The notes under the pieces were generated by a model, which was given only the letters and a program-made list of their open reading frames with translations, was not told where the DNA came from and did no database searches. 64,000 nt of DNA, taken from NCBI RefSeq assembly GCF_000090795.2, contig NW_003546441.1, positions 66,561 to 130,560 on the forward strand. The letters run 5' to 3'. The number at the start of each line of letters is the position of its first letter. Within the stretch, counting starts at the first letter, position 1. The position numbers and the translations under genes were made by a program. The stretch comes from Amphimedon queenslandica (lineage: Eukaryota > Porifera > Demospongiae > Haplosclerida > Niphatidae). This document shows positions 58,314 through 64,000 of the stretch, piece after piece.

Positions 58314-60553
58314 ATGAACAAAGAGGTACTGTCAGAAGTTTCCTTCTGTCCTGAATACCAACCCGTATGGGTATATAACGGCTCCCTTTAGTTCTTTTTG
58401 TACAGGGTTTGAAAGAAGAAGACAAGTTGACGAGTATTCGTGAAATATTCAAATCAAAACTTTGCACAAGACAAACCAAACCCACTCCAGTCGATCCCCT
58501 TATTCCATTTAATGCCCATCACGTGAGTTTAATTGGTCATTGGTACATGTTTATTATTACGTTATTAAAAGGATATTTTAGATATTAGCACTGGGGGGTT
58601 ATCGCTTTCCCATTGCTATTTAATTAATATTAGTCCAACAACCAATTATCAGGTAATTAATTAGTGATAATAGTCACACCCACTAATTAATTTATTAGAC
58701 TACAGGGCTGACATCAGTAAGGGATGAATCTGGACATCATTATCAGTTTAAAGGATTTTTATTATTATCTAATGTAGGACTGGATCACGTGAGATCAATA
58801 AAAAATAAAGATTTTAATTTTTTTCTTTTTTTAACAGATTCCACAATTAGTAATGAAACAATACAATATTGATTACACAATCTCGCTAAAGCCACACCCA
58901 TTACCGACAGTAATTACATGTATTTTTATTAATTTTCTTTATTCTATTAATTTCTAGTTTTATAAAGTAGAGGACATTGTATTATTAATGCAGTTCATTT
59001 TTGTGGACCTCCTTAACCTGTTTGACTGGTTTAACAGTTAGCGGAGTACGTGTACATGTATACATGTAGTCTTCCTTCTTGTAGAATTGGTGTCAAAAGA
59101 TTTCAAGTTATTTTTTATGCCAAGATTTGAGTGCAAAGGTAAGTACAATATAGCATAACATCCTACTATGTGTACATATTGGAATGACAAATACATTTAC
59201 TTTTCCATTTATGTATTTTACATGTATAACATGAATTAATAGAATTATTGTTTTTAATTTTTTAGATAGAAAGGATAATTTGATACCAGCGTCAATGTGC
59301 AACATTATGGAATCACTAATATCATTTTATAAACCATTATCGCTTCCTGTAAGTTTAATGCACATAATATGCTATCCATAATTGTCAGCATATTTTGCTT
59401 GATTGTCTGACCTAATTCTGTGTTCTATTATTTTGTCTGAGCAATGTAGTTTTTAAAATATTGATATAAAATTTTAATAATTATTAAAAGCAATTTAACA
59501 TAATAACTAATTAATCGTGTCCAATCATAGAGTTACCCACAGTGAGGTTGTGCTGTAGCTGCATGCTTCATGAGCTAACAAGCACTACAATGGAGCAACT
59601 TTAAAAATTCATAAAAAAATCTAAATTTGATTGGAATCAGCTCAAATTTTCTGCACAACATAAGAACATGTATATGTATCAGAAAAAATTATAAAAGTGG
59701 AGGATTCTCTCCTTTTCAATTTTGGTGAAATTTGACCAGCGGCCCTGTACTATAGTACAGGGACTTTTACCCGATTTTTGAGCAACTTTTAAAATTTATA
59801 TAAAAATCAAACATGATCAGAAACAGCTCAAATTTTCTACACAGCATAAGAACATGTATATTTATTAGAAAAATTATCAAAATGGAAAATTCTCTCCTTG
59901 TGATTTTTGTCAAAATTCCATGTACTACATGTAGTACAGGGTTTTTGGCTTAATTTTTGAGCAACTTGACAATCCACTGACAAGAAGCTGTATGAACACT
60001 ATGCCAAAATCCTGTGGGAAACCCTGTCTTAAGCAATATGTTCACACACTATCTCTAAATATTGAATATAATTCTAGGCTCTCCTGTCACATGTACATGT
60101 ATATGCATATCCATCCTCTTTCTTTCCAGAGACCTGCTTCTGTTACTAAAGAGATGGGAGTTTCAAGACAATACAGCAACTGTATCATACATAATAGTAA
60201 CAAGGTACAGACCATGCATATTACATATTTACAGGCCATACATGTATAGTGTACATATAGTCTTTATTACCCTTTCTCCTTATCTAGTCTCCATCCAGTA
60301 TTAGAGTAGACAGTATTAATTGGCACTCTCGTGATTCAGAGGTGAATGGACCCCTTTAATTCATTAATTTAATGAATGATCTTAGGCTATTCTTGTTCAC
60401 TTGTGTCATTTTGTTCCTGATAGTCACATCACATCCTCTCCTGATACAGTAACTAGTACAGGAAGACATCATCGACCACACAAGCACAAACAGCAGGAAG
60501 GAACAAGATATGCATGTAGCAGGAAACATACGTAAATATTATTATTATTAGCA

Positions 60554-60587
<34 letters not shown>

Positions 60588-63035
60588 ATTGTTGTTGTTT
60601 TTTTTATTAAGGAGGGAGACTGTTGTTGAGCTTCAAAGCAGTTCTAGTTATCATTTCACAGGAATATTCACCGACTGCACACAACTGGCCCTACTCTGCC
60701 CCCAGTTGTCTTCTCATTTATTGTTTCATTTATCTTTGGTAGATTTGGAGGCTGGTATTAATTACAAGTTTAAAGACAGGAGTTTTCTAGAAGTTAGAAG
60801 AAAGATAGAGGGAGAGAGAGATGATTATGATTTTCTATTATTCAGTTAGCCCTGACCCACACTTCCTTCATTACTCAATACAATGGTTCTCGGCCCCTAC
60901 CTAATGAAATACTCATATCATTATCAAACTGTGGTACAAGGGCTCACGTTTCCGCAGCAACAGGTAAGGCCCCACCCTCAAAGAGACCGAAGAGCGGAAT
61001 AGAAGGATTGACAGAAGCTGCTGAAACCAGTCGTGAGAAATACAAGGATGATGAAGGAGATGTTATATTGTGAGTTGTTCTATTAATAGTATCATAATGA
61101 TGTATGTCTTTGTGTTCTAAAAATAGACCAAGAGATAATGAGAGACTTGAGTTTCTTGGAGATGCTGTAATTGAGTTTTTGTGTAGGTTAGTTATTTAGT
61201 AAATGTATATGTATCTACTTTTCTCTATATCTCTTTTACTCTTTCCCTCTCTCTCTCTCTCCTCTCCTCTCTAGTATTCAGTTATATCTCATGTTTCCCT
61301 CTTTCACTGATTCTCATCTTGTTATCTTCAGAAAGGCTTTAATATGCAACCAGAACCTAGCCACTGTTGCCAAAGTATGAAAATACCCATTGACCACATC
61401 CTATTAGTTTTACTTTATGCATTTTAGAGAATACACCTTGAGAAATATTTATTAATGGATGTCAAGTGAGTATGATAATAATAATGACAATGATACATGT
61501 ACATGTATTTATTTATTATTGTTTTATTTCTTGTTATTTTTAGTTTCAAAAATGCTGATATAAATCACATATATGCTAATACACTTGAAGCACTCATTGG
61601 TGCTGTATATAAAGACTCTGATATTAACACATCCAGTATTGTACTAGCTACACTTCTCTTCCCTGAAGAAGTACAGTAATGAATGATACCCTCTCTCTCT
61701 TACTATTGCTCTATTTGTGTATAGGATCTAAGAGGGATATGGCTCTCTGAGTATAAGGATCAACTACAGGTACTGTATTAATGTGACTATGTCTCATCTG
61801 ATCAGTTTATAGGTGGACAGTACTGATGGGGATAGGCATATGGTTAATGAGTATCCCATTTTAAATGTAATCGTAATCAGCAGTTGCTTATTTGTTACAT
61901 TATTCTCTCTTTTTCTTTAGTCTTTCAATAAACTTGAGGAATCCATTGGAGTTAGATTCACTAATATTAGATTGCTAGCCAGAGCTTTCACCCACCCATC
62001 ATATGGATGTACTGATCTATTGATGTTAGTTGATTAATTATTATTAATATTTAATTAACTATTATTATATTATTATTATTAATAGTGGTGATTATCAGAG
62101 GATGGAGTTTTTAGGTGATGCTATATTGCAGTTTTTGACTTCAGACTATGTCTATGATACCTTCCCTCTTCATCACGAAGGACATTTATCAGTAAATGAT
62201 ACATTATACTTCATCATTATTATTATTGCTGTTGCTGTTTATAGACTTTCAGAACTGCTATTGTACACAATAAGCAATTAGCTGAAGTTTCCGTTGAGTT
62301 GGGTTTCCCCCAGCATTTATTATTAGGTAAAGATCAGACTGTTACTAATTTTAAAGTTCATGCTGATCTGATTGAGTCATTCATAACTGCACTGTATCTT
62401 GACAAAGGAATGGAGCATGTACTGATGTTTTGTAAAGTCTGTCTTTTTCCTAAACTTGCTGTTAGTCTGAGAAAGAAAGAGAGAGGGGGGAGAGAAAAGG
62501 ACAGAGAGAAAGAGAGAGAAGGAAGTGGGAAGAAAATGACAGAAGATGCTTTTGCTATTTCTGTTTGTTTTTATAGAGCTCAGCAAAAGGACTAAAGTTT
62601 TTAGATTCAAAGACAAGATTACAGCATGCGGTAGTATACACATGCAAGAAAGAGAAGACTCCCATCGAGTTCCCTATATACAGGTGACTATTATCATCCA
62701 TGTACATGTACTTGCACAGTCTACTTGTATAGAGTATTGAGCAAGGAGGGTTCCGTAAGCAATCCAATATTCACAGGTATGTGTATAGGACCCATTTTGT
62801 AGTAAAGCAATGCTCCTCCCACTAGTTGGTGTGTATTTTAGAGGCAGAAGGATAGCAACTGGAACAGGTGGAAGGTATAAATTTTGAATGAAAAATTTGT
62901 CATAGTATATTTATCATACATTGATATTACGTTTTGTATTATAGTTCACAGAATGCTGGGATGAATGCTGCAGAGAAAGGACTTGATTCACGTTATATTA
63001 TAGTACCAAACTGCTTAAAAACTACTAGTAATTGA
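58314..63035 (+). CDS. DROSHA: Ribonuclease III Drosha (microprocessor nuclease)
   Basis: Exons: 58314-58325, 58406-58522, 58699-58788, 58838-58909, 58958-59036, 59085-59138, 59266-59348, 60130-60204, 60288-60341, 60386-60531, 60612-60792, 60846-61069, 61127-61186, 61275-61374, 61428-61465, 61544-61670, 61725-61769, 61921-62024, 62086-62191, 62245-62460, 62577-62683, 62733-62776, 62826-62874, 62945-63035. Frame is kept; 757 residues. Two RNase III domains: the first with ERLEFLGDAV (E404, D408) and NTLEALIGAVY, the second with QRMEFLGDAI (E561, D565) and HADLIESFITALY (D630, E633). A C-terminal dsRBD (about 664-757) includes FRGRRIATGTGGS. Asn in place of Asp before EALIGAVY is also seen in animal Drosha. 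It cuts primary microRNA hairpins in the nucleus with a DGCR8/Pasha partner. The N-terminus is far shorter than in vertebrates and lacks the Pro-rich and RS-rich regions. The first coding exon has only four codons. Confidence 0.92.
59570..59990. repeat. Dispersed AT-rich repeat, two tandem copies in Drosha intron 7
   Basis: Two successive copies (ATCAGCTCAAATTTTCT, CATAAGAACATGTATAT, GGAGAATTCTC variants, and GTACTATAGTAC/GTACTACATGTAGTAC palindromes). They make the only long intron (59349-60129) of an otherwise compact gene. Confidence 0.65.
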
Positions 63036-63182
63036 GTCCAAATTAACCTTTAATTGAGGGTATGCACTTCTAGAATTATCTTATGAACAATTGGCGTGGG
63101 CGTACCTCAGGTAGGCGGGGTTCGCTGTCCTTTGATTATTTTGCATGGCTTGCTATGTTCACTGTTACTGGGAAAAGGAGAG

Positions 63183-64000
63183 ATGAGTAGGTCTAGGAGT
63201 ATTGTTTTGAAGTTTTGTGGTTCACCTCTACTACTGTTGGTCCTCCTATTATTCACGTGTATTTCTACTGCTGCCTCCTCTGATGGACGTAATGAGCAAC
63301 TTAATCCAGACACTGACGAGCTCCTACAAGGTAATTTATCATCATTATGGAAAGAAAATTTTCTTTTTGCATGCTAGTATCAGTGTATAGATTCCATTTG
63401 TGCAAAACTGCTCTATTTTTTCATGGCGCCATTCGCTAACTAACAAAAGACGCGCCGCATAGCGCAGCCATTGGCAGAAGCCCTACACATGCCGCTTGCC
63501 TCCTCTGTACTGATACACAAAAATATTTGTCCTTGAGGCTGGAATTGATTTTGATATTCTGCAAAAGAAAATTTTGCTAGCCAGAGTTGCAAATTACTTA
63601 TTTATGTAGACAATTTTTGCAAGAAATTTTCCTGTAATGTTTTGTATACATAATTATTATTGTTGTGTCGGCTGCATGTATGATTATTTACTGTTGCTGT
63701 CCATTCACACATTAGGTGGTGAAAGTGGTGACGAGGAAGATGAACCAGATCCCGGCCCTCCATTCATGGACCTCCTCACTAACCACAGATTCAATGCACA
63801 CCATAAACTAGACGTGAGAGACAATTTCATACTCCCTGAACCTGATGAACTTCCACACACAACAACTCTTCCTCAAGACTTTGTACTATCCTTCTCCTAC
63901 AAGCCTGATCCTAATACTGTCCTTAGACTATTCTCTACTGAAATTACTGTACCCCCTGCTTCAAGCAGCATCAGATCGGCTACACTCCTCCTTAGCTCTT
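63183..64000 (+). CDS. 5' part of a secreted or membrane protein gene
   Basis: Exon 1 is 63183-63330 and exon 2 starts at 63716 (phase 1 junction), continuing past the window end. The start is chosen because a clear signal sequence follows (FCGSPLLLLVLLLFTCISTA). The mature part begins with an acidic stretch (GDEEDEPDPGPP). Then comes LPQDFVLSFSYKPDPNT and LRLFSTEI, which loosely resembles the opening strands of laminin-G/thrombospondin-N domains of collagens and thrombospondins. That resemblance is weak and the family is not assigned. The start lies only 147 bp after the Drosha stop codon. Confidence 0.7.

Noticed and set aside
60553-60611. Poly-Leu start of an open frame before Drosha exon 11
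   Set aside because: It is a GTT/TTG microsatellite in the intron. The exon begins after the AG at 60611, which is supported by frame and by family similarity.

Overview
This window looks like genomic DNA of a demosponge, most likely Amphimedon queenslandica or a close relative. That attribution is inference. It rests on AT-rich DNA, compact multi-exon genes with many introns of 45-80 bp, an animal-type Drosha, a Roc-COR/death-domain protein, and pervasive ACATGT/GTACAT microsatellites. I worked the exon models out by hand from GT/AG sites, phase and family resemblance. No search was run.

Layout. (1) 1.4-3.8 kb, plus strand: a complete 10-exon single-pass receptor with one Ig and four FN3 domains and a short tyrosine-motif tail. 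(2) 4.9-33.5 kb, minus strand: an unusual immune-type locus. Its 5' end (33.45-28.81 kb) is a complete gene for ankyrin repeats, a Roc GTPase, a COR-like region, a low-complexity linker built from small exons, and a C-terminal Death domain. Downstream lies an array of 51 more small exons, homologous to the linker exons. All are symmetric phase 1-1 and all have lengths divisible by three. The array leads to a CARD-like exon, ZU5/UPA-like exons, four more linker exons, and a second CARD-like exon with a stop codon. Any array exon, and the Death exon, can be skipped without breaking frame. The locus could therefore make one Roc-COR sensor with linkers of many lengths and alternative C-terminal effectors (Death, or ZU5/UPA plus CARD). 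This is the most interesting thing in the window. (3) 35.0-38.8 kb, minus strand: an intronless 1265-residue protein with a signal peptide, a predicted beta-helix ectodomain, a Cys-rich juxtamembrane region and about 8-9 membrane spans. A direct repeat flanks it on both sides. (4) 43.0-43.7 kb, minus strand: an intronless, Ser-rich, coiled-coil protein with a TATA box. (5) 44-53.7 kb: mostly non-coding, with duplicated blocks, minisatellites and hairpins. (6) 53.7-58.1 kb, minus strand: ORC5, with a 252-codon N-terminal extension ahead of the ATPase fold. (7) 58.3-63.0 kb, plus strand: a complete 24-exon Drosha gene, head-to-head with ORC5 across a 206-bp promoter carrying four CACGTG boxes in two pairs. 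(8) 63.2 kb to the window end: the 5' part of a secreted or membrane protein gene.

Mobile elements are mostly small non-autonomous inverted-repeat elements (MITE-like), concentrated in the introns of the exon array. They include three hAT-like elements with perfect 8-bp target duplications (a fourth inverted-repeat element has a TATTA duplication instead), a family whose ends share TACCGTATA, one Harbinger-like element with a TAA duplication, and two long hairpins. There are two assembly gaps (8569-8578 and 20756-20863). I saw no rRNA, tRNA or CRISPR array.
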